This document shows positions 16,401 to 25,266 of a stretch of 34,816 bases of DNA, in pieces. Every line of letters begins with the position of its first letter. Within the stretch, counting starts at the first letter, position 1. The stretch is taken from positions 1 through 34,816 of the forward strand of contig CALXJL010000001.1 of the NCBI GenBank assembly GCA_944388615.1. Reading direction: 5' to 3'. The notes beneath the pieces were generated by a model. The model was not told the DNA's origin and did not search any database. It saw nothing but the letters and a program-made list of their open reading frames with translations. This DNA is from an uncultured Clostridia bacterium (GTDB lineage: Bacteria; Bacillota; Clostridia; TANB77; CAG-508). A program made the position numbers and the translations under genes.

Positions 16401-19161
16401 TATATGGGCTTGTTTTATCTTCATCATCTACTACAAATTTAGAATAAACAGGATAAACTCCATTTCCTGTAGCTTCTACGGCAGTTTTGTCTTTATTTAC
16501 ATCTGTAGTATATGTTGAAATTTTGCAATTTTCAATAAATAGCATTATTCTCCAAAACCATTCATCATCACTAATATCACCATATGTTTTTCCTAGCCAT
16601 TCTTTATATCCACTCCACCAGCCTTCTTCATTATATATTTCTTCATATAATTCTATAATTGTTCCATCTGATGGATATCTTCCATTTTCTTGAATATAAT
16701 TATAAATTTTATCTAAAGCACGTTTTTGTATATTATATTCTTCTGTTGTTACTGCTTCTGTTCCTACAAATTCGTTTCCTTCATATATTGACTGTATTTT
16801 TATTCCATATATTTCATTTTGTGAAAATGCTATATTTGTAGTAACATCAGCATTTGTGGTGATTTTTTCTTTAATTCGTTCTATCACTCCATAGTTATAT
16901 GCATTTTCATCATTCACTACTTCATAACATTCATTTGCAGCACTTATTGTCGCAAACTGATTATTGTAAGTTTCTCTTTCATTTGTATTTTCCTTTACCT
17001 TAGAGGTATTTCTCCATGTTGCTCCATTTATTCCTTCATCTATATTTTTATAATAGCTATTATAATGCGTAGCACTTCTTTCTGCATCAGCATTATTTAT
17101 TGTTGTATTATAAGATGATGATTGATATTTTTGACCATTATAAACAAATTCTACATAATATTGTTTTCCTATGTCAAGTCCACTAAATTGATAATATCCA
17201 TCTTCATCTGTTACTGTTGGATTTGCTCTATAATCATTTGCTTTGTCTGTATTATTACTATCATTGTTATTATAACTCAATAATCTAACTATTCTTCCCG
17301 TTTCAGCATTTCTTAATATTACTGTTACTTGCTCTCCTGTTCCCAATCCTAGATTATCACCTGTCTCACCATCATTATTATAATATCCATTTGCTATATT
17401 ATTTTTACCTGTTCCAATATCTTCAAATACATTTCCAGAAATTGTCATTGTATTGTCTTTTGATATATATGTTGGTGGTGTATCTGGCTTCTCTGGTTCT
17501 TCGGGTGGCGTTGGTGTTGGCGTTGGTGTTGGCGTTGGTGTTGGTGTTGGCGTTGGTGTTGGTGTTGGCGTTGGTGTTGGCGTTGGTGTTGGTGTTGGTG
17601 GTTCTATTTGTTCAGGACTATGAACAGTAACTGTTTTTTGTTCATATATTGGTGAGCCAGGATTTATTTGTACAAAGTCCTGACAATTTCCCTGTTCATC
17701 ACCCTCATGTGTTGATCCACCCTTGTCTGTATATAATGTATATGTAGGTTCACTATATCCTGATAAATATTCTATTGTAATATCTACAGTTATCCAGTGT
17801 AAATTCTTTTCTCCTGTGTCATCTTCTGCTAGATCTCCTTTATTTATTTGTATATAGAATTCAGAATTAGAAGCTATTTCAGTTAACATTTCATTTTGTG
17901 AACTATCAAGAATCTTTACTGATTCTATATCCTTCATTTTTTCTCCATTTTCTTTAGTCCATTGAGTCGCTGTTACTGAAACTACATTTGCGAAATCGCT
18001 ATTTTCTCCTCCATCTGCATATGATATTTTATATGGACCTAATATATATGTATCTCCATCTCTTTCTAATTTTACTTCATTATCATCATCCTTATTCTTG
18101 TCTACCATTGTCTTTCCATCTGAATCTAATTGATAGTCAGGATATATGGATTTGTCCTCACAACTATATCCATTTGCTTTAATGCTACTAGCAAAATTTG
18201 CATAGTCTGTTGAATATTGCACTAATGTTTCATCTGTTACATCAAAATTTTCTAGAATATATGCTTTTACATTATTATATGGTTCTTCTAATCGGTCTCT
18301 AAACTCTTTCGCTTTTGTTGATAATTGATCTAATAATTTATCAACTTCGACTAAAGCTTCTTTTGTTGCATTACTATCTAAATTTTTATCTTTAATCTTT
18401 TGTATTGTATCATCTAGAACATTCCATTCCTCAGCACCTATTATATATTGTTTTGTGTCTTCTTGATCTCCTTCAGCAGAATTACTTGCTATATCGTCAT
18501 AACTATACTTATCAGTTAATCCACTTAATTTATCATTATAGTTTGTGATATAATCATTACCATTTTCAATATTATTCTTCCATTGTTGAATAATATACAT
18601 CATTGTCTCTTTACTACTCACTTCACTTGTTCCAACTATATCTATTATATCTACTGCTGCTAAATACTGTCTAACAACTATATATGAATCCATATCAATA
18701 TTTATTTGGTTTTCTTTAATTTTTTGTTCTTCTTCACTGGTGCCCAATAAAACTGCTTTATTTGTTGAAAAAGAATTTCCTAAATTAGCATATTCATATG
18801 CAAAGAACTCTTTAAAATAATTTTTATTCGTTTTTATGTTTTTTTCATATCCATAATTTGCAGACCAACCATTTAAAGAACCTTCATTTGACCATATCAT
18901 ACTTTGCATAGTCCATGCATCTGCACCATGATTAAATGCATATGCAATATCATCTGGCAAAGGCATTTCTATCGCACTATATTCGGTACCATCTTTTCCC
19001 ATACCTACTCCTTGTTCCACACAATACTGATTCCCCACTCCATATGGTCTATGGCGTGAAAGAGGCGTAAACTCAACAGCGTATACATTACATGTGCCAA
19101 ATACTATCAACATAGTGAAGATTAACTGTACCAATAATATCCTACTTATTCTATTTCGCAT
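13474..19161 (-). CDS. Giant surface protein with Pro-Thr linker and SdrD/Cna-B-like domains (1895 aa)
   Basis: A secreted cell-surface protein. It has a signal peptide (about 1-28, ending NVYA) and an N-terminal domain with YCVEQG (Cys47) and AWTMQSMIW (Gln86) that loosely recalls thioester (TQXA) adhesin domains. A low-complexity Thr-Pro linker lies at about 520-552, followed by a B-type beta domain (about 570-700, MTISGNVFED... and DEDGYYQFSGL) and a second one (about 1288-1420, MNGVIWEDERNEKSDD). Near 1577 is a module starting RPKAQLRLDKDVN, shared in outline with the vWA protein. The C-terminus is ITPPTGK, a membrane helix (about 1867-1887) and KKKVLKK, a sorting-signal layout with a non-canonical motif. 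It is the second gene of a pair, 18 bases after the 1688-aa gene. Adhesion or a structural wall role is inference. Confidence 0.88.
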   Translation of the reverse strand: MRNRISRILLVQLIFTMLIVFGTCNVYAVEFTPLSRHRPYGVGNQYCVEQGVGMGKDGTEYSAIEMPLPDDIAYAFNHGADAWTMQSMIWSNEGSLNGWSANYGYEKNIKTNKNYFKEFFAYEYANLGNSFSTNKAVLLGTSEEEQKIKENQINIDMDSYIVVRQYLAAVDIIDIVGTSEVSSKETMMYIIQQWKNNIENGNDYITNYNDKLSGLTDKYSYDDIASNSAEGDQEDTKQYIIGAEEWNVLDDTIQKIKDKNLDSNATKEALVEVDKLLDQLSTKAKEFRDRLEEPYNNVKAYILENFDVTDETLVQYSTDYANFASSIKANGYSCEDKSIYPDYQLDSDGKTMVDKNKDDDNEVKLERDGDTYILGPYKISYADGGENSDFANVVSVTATQWTKENGEKMKDIESVKILDSSQNEMLTEIASNSEFYIQINKGDLAEDDTGEKNLHWITVDITIEYLSGYSEPTYTLYTDKGGSTHEGDEQGNCQDFVQINPGSPIYEQKTVTVHSPEQIEPPTPTPTPTPTPTPTPTPTPTPTPTPTPTPTPPEEPEKPDTPPTYISKDNTMTISGNVFEDIGTGKNNIANGYYNNDGETGDNLGLGTGEQVTVILRNAETGRIVRLLSYNNNDSNNTDKANDYRANPTVTDEDGYYQFSGLDIGKQYYVEFVYNGQKYQSSSYNTTINNADAERSATHYNSYYKNIDEGINGATWRNTSKVKENTNERETYNNQFATISAANECYEVVNDENAYNYGVIERIKEKITTNADVTTNIAFSQNEIYGIKIQSIYEGNEFVGTEAVTTEEYNIQKRALDKIYNYIQENGRYPSDGTIIELYEEIYNEEGWWSGYKEWLGKTYGDISDDEWFWRIMLFIENCKISTYTTDVNKDKTAVEATGNGVYPVYSKFVVDDEDKTSPYRPAIYEGQLHINCGLNKRMEIDMSLSNDIEKIETKINGISHTYTYGQLQQELKNRQLELYREIAGNSELQESEMTDEGIWETVKDQTADFYNINILYSDVLLKDDEGKNIIDDGYENGIYSSDYLADNTYTEQPLEVYVTYRINVHNASLYMDTQASKIVDYYDEDYDFLGVEKVTEFNQQKLQEEPIPGWETWAADRENNVKDLGGNDNKLSGVGGYNTNAVLLDFSQMEEQTTLTSGEDIFIYLKFRVKKQDEGDSNNTEGPIRLDEIMAKDGSGTVVTDTRGAKKNLAEIYEYKTWYTVDTHIPGEDQGRTTTSKEVSGIIDKDSTPGSINSANYNIQSALEDDAAKAPDLRLVLNMITERVMNGVIWEDERNEKSDDAMIGDGIYDEASEGNKKINGVTVKLMEVEKDETTGEFTKNIQQKGIDFSSGTDTAQRVLNTTIKFNGQDYTKADVNINSDLSYEFRDYIPGYYVLQFCYGDKKYTALTNANGGSNDLAYNGQDFKSTLYQTKYGETNIINTYDAENNPNAEDKDVIEDNELGTFRYNIKVADEDANRYSDAKDSWLRREAVNNYSVKLRNENAEILDLPYSGATSDIAKVETLMSATKMEANTGVIDVEYEYNRTTSVGTNNTNGTDTSNTINGNYTLANIDFGVVERPKAQLRLDKDVNQMRLTNSNGTILYDAKESTQTSGVLWLTKNYHKTFFNVGFLQKIESLNIENNGVIQINQDMEELGQGTTVFIAYKLRVTNIGEVDYTGTEFYYTGQKGSGEIVKTSANNIVDYVDNNIKFDTTATWKTDEDSGTEDWNAKWTTVDDEVTFADNYLTKNGSVAFNIKSHDTIVTTDTLKQGLEPSKESYDTNIKNLPNTSNSTKSTYLLLSTLTAANNDDVQLDYDNIAEILEIENAVGRRMAYSIPGNQDPDVTQVSEMDSSQSNPATITPPTGKLPTYIAIGVAVLVIIGAGAFIIKKKVLKK
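17505..17600 (-). repeat. Hexanucleotide tandem repeat encoding a Thr-Pro linker
   Basis: About 15 units of a 6-base repeat (ACNCCA on the coding strand, mostly alternating ACACCA and ACGCCA) encode a (Thr-Pro)n spacer in the 1895-aa surface protein. Gain or loss of units keeps the frame, so length can vary without loss of the protein. Confidence 0.92.
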
Positions 19162-19179
19162 TTTTCTTCTCCTTTCTTT

Positions 19180-22100
19180 CTATATTTTCTTCTTTACTAT
19201 TTTAATATACATAAAATATATTGCTACTCCCATTAATGCAAGTATAAATATTACTACTCCAGTATAAAGTATCACTCCACCAGTTTTTACTGATAATAAA
19301 ACATCTGCTGCAGATATATCATCTTCTCCTTGAGCTTTATTTCCTGCTACTGAATCTATATCATCTATTCCTAAATCATTATAACTTTCTGCTATTTCTG
19401 CTTTGTTATTTATTAATCCTAGGTTTTCTTCTGTCATTTTCTTGGTTAGTTTTAATCCTATTTCTCTTGTTTCTCCTGGATTTATCACATCATTTGCTAA
19501 ACTAGAATTATATATATTATTATCATCTCCCAAATACCAGTCTTTATTTAGTTCAGAGCTAAATTGTAATTCATCTGGTAAATAATCCACTATTTTCTTA
19601 ACATATCCCGGAACATCTCCCTCATTTGTAATTATTAATGTATATTCAATCACTAAACTAGTTGAATTTAAGTGTTTTCCTATCAATTCTTTTTTTGCTA
19701 ATTTTGTATTTTCATAGTCGTGTGTATTTGTTCCTGTATTATTTTTTACTGTTATTTTTGATACATATTTATCCAGTTTTAAATCAAATACTCTATTTCT
19801 AACTAGTCCTATATCAATATTATATACATTGCTATTATTTATTACTATAGAATCTGTCATTCCTACTTTAGATGCACTTCCATCTAGAGCTGTATCTACA
19901 TATGTTGCATCATTATTTCTTTCCTCTATAACTCCATCTGCTTTATATGCTGTTACACTATATGTATTTGTATCATATATATACATTATATAATATTCTC
20001 CATTAGGTACACCACTAAATGAATAACTTCCATCATTTGCTGTTTGTGTTTCTTTTTCTATATTATTATTTGATTTATTTATTAATTTAGCTTGTATTCC
20101 AGCTAATGGATCTTCATTATCACTTCTTTGTCCATTTCTATCCGCATCTAGCCACGCTAGTCCTGAAATTCTATATGTATTACCGTTTTGTCCACTATTA
20201 TTTCCTCCTGAACTTCCACTTCCGTTATTTGCTGTATTTTCTCTAGTTATTGTGTGTGTTATTGTATTTGTTTGTAATTCTTTATCATCGTACTTAACTT
20301 TAAATACACTGCTTACTTCTTTACTTGTTTCTGCTCCTATATTAGCCACACATTCTACAACAATAATTATTTTATCATTTACTTTAGTTGAAATTGTAGT
20401 ACTATATAGTTTTTGATCTAATATTGATCCATCCATCGATTGTCCATTTTTGTTTATTGTTACTTTTGATATTTCTAATCCATCAGGTATTTCTTTTTCT
20501 ATTGTTATATCTCCATTATATCCATAATTATCTATTGTTAATGTATAACTAACTAAATCCCCTTGGTAAATATTCTTATCTGTTATATTACAAGCTTGAC
20601 TTACAGTTATTACATCTGATAATATTACATTTTTTACTTCGTTTGAAGTAATTTCACTTTTATCTTGAGCTGATAAATTGAATGCATTTTTTATTTCTGT
20701 TTTTTCTCCTGTTGTATCTGCTATTACTTCTAATGCTACTGTTTTTTCTTCTTCACTCTTCATATTTCCTAAATTCCATGTTACTTGATTATTATTTAAT
20801 TCTATTCCTTCTACATTAAATCTATCTCCAACATATGCTTGTGAATATTCGGTTCCTTCTGGAATATTTGCTTTTACCATTACATCTTTTAGCTCTTCTA
20901 ATTGTTCATTTTTTACATTCGCTTCATATAATATAGTTTGTTTATTTCCAACTATAGTTGCTGAACCTGGTTTTGCTTGTAATTGGATTAGTGCATATTG
21001 TTTTTTAACTGTAAATTGTAATTCATTTAAATCTACTGTGCCTAATTTATCTGAATACACTCCTGTATTAATAGTAATATTTTTTGTATAATCTTCGTAA
21101 TTATGCTTATATTGATTATTATGTTTTCCATTAGTATAATGTGATTCATCTTTGCATATATCATCAATATCTAATTCATCTATTCTTCCAAAACATTTAA
21201 ATGTTTTGGTTTCTCCAGATTTTATTATATCTATTTTTTCTCTATAATTTTTGGTAAGTTCTTCTGTATAAAATGGTTCTCCTGTTGCAGTATATAAAGT
21301 TTGTCTTACATGTGTTATTCCTTCTGGGAAATCCACTGTTACTGCAGCATCTTTTATATCTATTTTTCCTATATTTTTTACAGTAACATTAAATTCTATA
21401 ATATCATTTTCTTTAACTTCTGCTCCATTTTCTATATTTGCATTAATGCTTGCTTCTATTTCTGGTCCTTCTCCTGTTGTTAAATTGATTATTGGAGAAA
21501 TAACTCTTTCTGAAATATCGCCTTCTTCTAATATCTTATCATATAAAACTTCATACATTGCTGACGCAGATTTATTATATGTTAATTTTTCTGGTATTTG
21601 CATATCATATGTAAAACTTAAATTATCTCCTGCATTTAATACAATATCTTCATTTACTATTATTAGGTATGATCTTATTTTACTAATATCATTAATTGTA
21701 GTAGTCCACCCATTTTCTGTATTTTCTAAATCTTCTGTAGCTCTAGCGTTTTCACTATAATAAATTACTGCATTATTTGCTTCAATTGCTTTAACCATAT
21801 TCATATCTATATTTGTTCCTAAGTCTTCACCTGTTGATACATTAGTATTTCCTATTCCATATGTTCTTCCTAGTATTTTGATATTTTTTATACTTTCTTC
21901 ATAATTATTTATTACATTAATTCCTGTTGTTGCTGTATATCCATCTTCATTTGTTTCTAATGTAGCTACAAATGTTTCACCACTTATTGCTTCTATTTTT
22001 TGTTCTTCATCACTTGTATAATTATATAATGAATTTACTGCCACAACTCCACCTGGACTAACAAATTTTACATCTGTTGTAGCAATTCCTCTTCCGTCTT

Positions 22101-24246
22101 CTGCAGTACTTTCATATATACTTGTATTTTCATTTGTATAGAACATTTGAATCTGTTCTTCTTTATTTGGTGTTAACTTTCTTGCAGTTATATCTGCTAT
22201 TAATGATATATTTGTTCCTCTTGCAGTTGCATCTAGATTGTATTTTGTTTGTGTTCCTTGTAATAATACTCTTATTACTGTTTTTCCATTCTCAACTATT
22301 TTTTCGGCTGAAACTGGAACTAGTTCATCTTCAAACATTAATTTTGCATCTTTTATATTTATATCCTCAATATATTCTGGTAATACAATGTCTATAGTAG
22401 GATTTGTATATAATGCATCATCTATAGAATTCGTATTTAATATTGCTCTTATTTCTACATTTTCGTTTTTTAATATTGTAGAAAGTCTATCAGTACTTAT
22501 TAATATCTCAGCTTTTGAAACAGGTTCTTTTAATGTTGTTATTCCTTCTAGTGTTTCTTCAGCTATTATATTTTCATTATAAATTGATTGAATTTTTGCT
22601 CTTGTTAGTATTTTGTCAAATGATTTCATTTCTTCTATTGTATATGTGCTTTCAGCTTTAATTGCTTTTTTTACATTTATATCTAATTTACCATTATCTA
22701 TTGGTTTACTTATATATATTTCTATATTATTTAGATTAAAATTTGCTATATTTAATATTAATTCACCATTTTCATTTGGTACAGAAGTATTGTCTATTGT
22801 TGCTAATGCTAATCCATTTTGCATTATAGATATACTTCCTTGCTCTCCTAATATTTTGTCAAATCCTTCTTTACTAACTCTTATTTCTTTATTATATATG
22901 TAATTTTCTCCTGATACATTTGAATCTGTTATTTTATTATTAATATCTGAAAATTTATCTGTTTCTTGTGTTAAAATAATTCTATCTGTTAAATTCGCAT
23001 AACCTATATCTACACTATATGAAACATCATACTCTGTTTCTAATTTTCCTTCATTCTTTTTATAATTTGAATAAATTAGCCCTTTACTAATTTCTCCAGA
23101 AGTAGTTATTCCCAATGTTACCATATCCCCAGTTGTTTCGGTAATAGTTAATGGTGTTTCTATTTCTGCCTTTATTTCTGAAGCTATATTGTTTATTACA
23201 TTTATTGTTCCTGTTACTTTTATAGATGATTCTATTGTAGTCATATCTATTTGTTCATTATTTAATGATTTCAAAATATATGTAACTATATATTCATCAT
23301 TTCCTTCTCTTTTCCATACTAATTCATTATTTTCATTTACATTATTTGTTGTAGTTATTTCTATTTTTTCAGTTTCAGAATCATATTTCCAGTTTTCTCC
23401 ATTAAAACTATATCCTTTTTCATCTCCATTAGTTGCTATTATACTGTTTGCTGTAACTAAAACTTTATCTATTGTAATGCCATCTATTTTAGGAACATCT
23501 ATCTGGATATTTGTTTTTTCAATTGGTAGTACATTTCCAATTAATCCAGATTTTATAACTGTTTCTAGCATCACTCCTTTTTCTCCATTTATATCATATG
23601 GTATTGCTTTAGAAATACTTTGTTCTAATAGCATTTCTGGTGAACTACTCCATTTTAATTCAAATTTTATTTCAGATTCTACTTTCTTTTCATCTCCCTT
23701 TTCATTAACATATATTGCTGAAAATTTTGCAACATTTATTTTTTCAAAGTCTTGAATAGATACATTTTCTTTTGAATTAAATATGAATGGTATTTTTAGT
23801 TCAATATTATTTACTTTATTTATTTGATTTATAATAATACTATTGTCTTTTGAATTTATTTCTTGTAAGTATTCATCATAAATCTCTATTTCTTCTTCAG
23901 TTAAAATTTGCTCGTCTACTTCTTGCACTTGCATGTTTGATATTCCGCCATCTTCAGATACTAATTGTACTTTTGAATCTTTTAAATATCCTTTTCCTTT
24001 TACATTGATATTTAAATAGATATTTGCACTTTTTCCTATATCCATGATTGCAGAATGACTCTTTTCTGTATCATTTTTAAAGTAGGTATCAAATTCTATG
24101 TCGTTATTATTGGTTTTTATCTTTTGATTTTCTAGATCACTTGCTGCATATGTCGTGTTCATATTTATTCCAATAATTGAAAATTGGGCCACAACAATTA
24201 TTATTGCAAGTATTGATGCAGTTAGTTTCTTCATTTTCTTTAACAT
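19180..24246 (-). CDS. Giant surface protein with DUF11-like and SdrD-like domains (1688 aa)
   Basis: A secreted, membrane-tethered surface protein. It has a signal peptide (about 1-34, TASILAIIIVVAQFSIIG then NTTYA). A long series of beta-sandwich segments follows, several of which read like DUF11/isopeptide-type repeats (for example IEFNVTVKNIGKIDIKDAAV and VSYTLTIDNYGYNGDI). An SdrD B-like domain lies at about 1355-1465 (ISGLAWLDADRNGQRSDNED, GSYSFSGVPNGEYYI), then a further DUF11-like domain from about 1483 (DLKLDKYVSKITV). The C-terminus is SVKTGG, a membrane helix (about 1657-1680) and KIVKKKI. ATG at 24246 lies 9 bases after GGAGG. It is first of the surface-protein pair and has a good promoter. 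Function beyond surface exposure is not visible. Confidence 0.88.
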   Translation of the reverse strand: MLKKMKKLTASILAIIIVVAQFSIIGINMNTTYAASDLENQKIKTNNNDIEFDTYFKNDTEKSHSAIMDIGKSANIYLNINVKGKGYLKDSKVQLVSEDGGISNMQVQEVDEQILTEEEIEIYDEYLQEINSKDNSIIINQINKVNNIELKIPFIFNSKENVSIQDFEKINVAKFSAIYVNEKGDEKKVESEIKFELKWSSSPEMLLEQSISKAIPYDINGEKGVMLETVIKSGLIGNVLPIEKTNIQIDVPKIDGITIDKVLVTANSIIATNGDEKGYSFNGENWKYDSETEKIEITTTNNVNENNELVWKREGNDEYIVTYILKSLNNEQIDMTTIESSIKVTGTINVINNIASEIKAEIETPLTITETTGDMVTLGITTSGEISKGLIYSNYKKNEGKLETEYDVSYSVDIGYANLTDRIILTQETDKFSDINNKITDSNVSGENYIYNKEIRVSKEGFDKILGEQGSISIMQNGLALATIDNTSVPNENGELILNIANFNLNNIEIYISKPIDNGKLDINVKKAIKAESTYTIEEMKSFDKILTRAKIQSIYNENIIAEETLEGITTLKEPVSKAEILISTDRLSTILKNENVEIRAILNTNSIDDALYTNPTIDIVLPEYIEDINIKDAKLMFEDELVPVSAEKIVENGKTVIRVLLQGTQTKYNLDATARGTNISLIADITARKLTPNKEEQIQMFYTNENTSIYESTAEDGRGIATTDVKFVSPGGVVAVNSLYNYTSDEEQKIEAISGETFVATLETNEDGYTATTGINVINNYEESIKNIKILGRTYGIGNTNVSTGEDLGTNIDMNMVKAIEANNAVIYYSENARATEDLENTENGWTTTINDISKIRSYLIIVNEDIVLNAGDNLSFTYDMQIPEKLTYNKSASAMYEVLYDKILEEGDISERVISPIINLTTGEGPEIEASINANIENGAEVKENDIIEFNVTVKNIGKIDIKDAAVTVDFPEGITHVRQTLYTATGEPFYTEELTKNYREKIDIIKSGETKTFKCFGRIDELDIDDICKDESHYTNGKHNNQYKHNYEDYTKNITINTGVYSDKLGTVDLNELQFTVKKQYALIQLQAKPGSATIVGNKQTILYEANVKNEQLEELKDVMVKANIPEGTEYSQAYVGDRFNVEGIELNNNQVTWNLGNMKSEEEKTVALEVIADTTGEKTEIKNAFNLSAQDKSEITSNEVKNVILSDVITVSQACNITDKNIYQGDLVSYTLTIDNYGYNGDITIEKEIPDGLEISKVTINKNGQSMDGSILDQKLYSTTISTKVNDKIIIVVECVANIGAETSKEVSSVFKVKYDDKELQTNTITHTITRENTANNGSGSSGGNNSGQNGNTYRISGLAWLDADRNGQRSDNEDPLAGIQAKLINKSNNNIEKETQTANDGSYSFSGVPNGEYYIMYIYDTNTYSVTAYKADGVIEERNNDATYVDTALDGSASKVGMTDSIVINNSNVYNIDIGLVRNRVFDLKLDKYVSKITVKNNTGTNTHDYENTKLAKKELIGKHLNSTSLVIEYTLIITNEGDVPGYVKKIVDYLPDELQFSSELNKDWYLGDDNNIYNSSLANDVINPGETREIGLKLTKKMTEENLGLINNKAEIAESYNDLGIDDIDSVAGNKAQGEDDISAADVLLSVKTGGVILYTGVVIFILALMGVAIYFMYIKIVKKKI

Positions 24247-24286
24247 AGCAAATTTCCTCCTATTATAATTTTAATCTATCTATATA

Positions 24287-24315
24287 ATTATACACTATTT
24301 TTCCTTATTTTTCAA
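24287..24315 (-). promoter_or_regulatory. SigA-type promoter of the surface-protein pair
   Basis: On the minus strand TTGAAA (24310-24315) and TATAAT (24287-24292) are 17 bases apart with a TG before the -10 box. A near match to a Spo0A box (TTTGTCGAT, plus strand 24318-24326) abuts the -35 box, so control by Spo0A is possible but unproven. Confidence 0.78.
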
Positions 24316-24699
24316 TGTTTGTCGATATTTTTTATAACACCTTTTTTGATTTTTAACTTTTTATATTACTCATTTTGGATTTATTGGTATAATTTGAATT
24401 TATATAAAATATATAGTTTTATACTTATATATTATTTTTACATATTAGTAATTTTATTTCAAGCAGGCTAATTACTGATTTTTCTAATTATTATAACTAT
24501 ATGTTTTACTCATTTACGGAAGCTTTTTTTGTCGTTTTATGACATTTATATTAAATTTTTATTACTTTTTCATTACGTGTAACTTTTATTTTTTTCCTTC
24601 ATATAATATTATTAATCTTCATATTAATTATTATATGATATTTAGAGGTTATAGGTTGTCCTCTTTTAAACCTAAATATATGTTATAAGGATGGATTTT
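24316..24699. other. Divergent intergenic region
   Basis: About 450 very AT-rich bases lie between the surface-protein pair (minus) and the small-protein operon (plus). The minus-strand SigA promoter lies at the left edge and a SigK-like sequence near 24582-24608. A short imperfect palindrome is TGTC-G-TTTTAT-GACA near 24530. GAGG...CCTC inverted bases lie near 24645-24665. I see no gene or known riboswitch here. Confidence 0.6.
24582..24608 (+). promoter_or_regulatory. Possible SigK-type (late mother-cell) promoter
   Basis: AC (24582-24583), 16 bases, then CATATAATA (24600-24608) fits the SigK pattern AC - 16/17 - CATAnnnTA. It lies about 90 bases before the first small gene. In such AT-rich DNA the match could be chance. 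Confidence 0.35.
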
Positions 24700-24867
24700 A
24701 TGAATAATATGGATATGAATTCTTTAATGAATATGCTTTCTAAAATGGATAAAAAACAGTTAGAAGAAGGATTAAAACAGGCTCAGGCTATTTTGAATTC
24801 CAAAAATATGAATAATAATAATTGTTCAAATAATTGTAATAATAGACCTAACAATAATAAGTCTTAA
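24700..24867 (+). CDS. Small Asn-rich protein (55 aa), first gene of a three-gene operon
   Basis: A 55-aa frame starting at ATG 24700 behind AAGGATGG. Methionine- and Asn-rich at the start (NNMDMNSLMNML), it has a short amphipathic helix (SKMDKKQLEEGLKQAQAIL) and an Asn/Cys-rich tail with two NNC groups. There is no signal peptide or membrane helix. I cannot name a family. Same direction and close spacing (48 bases) tie it to the next gene, which has a similar Asn-rich style. Confidence 0.65.
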   Translation: MNNMDMNSLMNMLSKMDKKQLEEGLKQAQAILNSKNMNNNNCSNNCNNRPNNNKS

Positions 24868-24915
24868 TATTTACATAATCTTTTTATGTTTATTTTTTCT
24901 TATAAAGGAGGATAT

Positions 24916-25266
24916 ATGGAAGAATCAAATAATATGAATGATATTATTAATAATTTGCAGAACATGCTTTTAAATAATAATTCAGATGAACAAAGTTCTA
25001 ATTTTAATAATAATGCTTCTGCAGATAATAATAATAATAATAGCAATAATAATTTTAATTTTGATATAAATACAATAATGATGTTAAAAAAAATTATGAA
25101 CGCAATGAATCAAAATTCAAATGATTCACGATCAACATTATTATATTCTTTAAAACCATATTTAAGAAAAGATAAACAAGATAAAATTGATCAATATGTA
25201 CAATTATTAAAACTTGAACAAATACTTAAAGTATTTAATCAGACAAGTGGTGGTGGCACTAATTAA
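24916..25266 (+). CDS. Small Asn-rich protein with conserved C-terminal helical segment (116 aa)
   Basis: A 116-aa protein from ATG 24916, which lies 5 bases behind AAAGGAGG; the longer frame from ATG 24886 has no such site. It has an N-terminal helix (MNDIINNLQNMLLNN), a low-complexity Asn/Ser linker (about 22-55), then DINTIMMLKKIMNAM and the helical block RSTLLYSLKPYLRKDKQDKI...LLKLEQILK. Small Clostridia proteins of unknown function share this R-x-LL-x-xLKPYL pattern. It ends TAATG, overlapping the next start by one base, so the two are probably translationally coupled. A sporulation or coat role is only a guess from the upstream SigK-like sequence. Confidence 0.75.
   Translation: MEESNNMNDIINNLQNMLLNNNSDEQSSNFNNNASADNNNNNSNNNFNFDINTIMMLKKIMNAMNQNSNDSRSTLLYSLKPYLRKDKQDKIDQYVQLLKLEQILKVFNQTSGGGTN

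Noticed and set aside
17505..17600. CRISPR-like array
   Set aside because: The units are 6 bases long without spacers, and encode a protein linker in frame.
17391..17630. Plus-strand frame rich in Leu, Val and Ala opposite the Thr-Pro repeat
   Set aside because: It is a by-product of the hexamer repeat read on the other strand, with no start signal.
23189..23755. Long plus-strand frame opposite the 1688-aa gene
   Set aside because: It is a shadow of a long AT-rich gene: no ribosome binding site, atypical composition, and no recognisable domain. The same holds for the other plus-strand frames opposite the large minus-strand genes.
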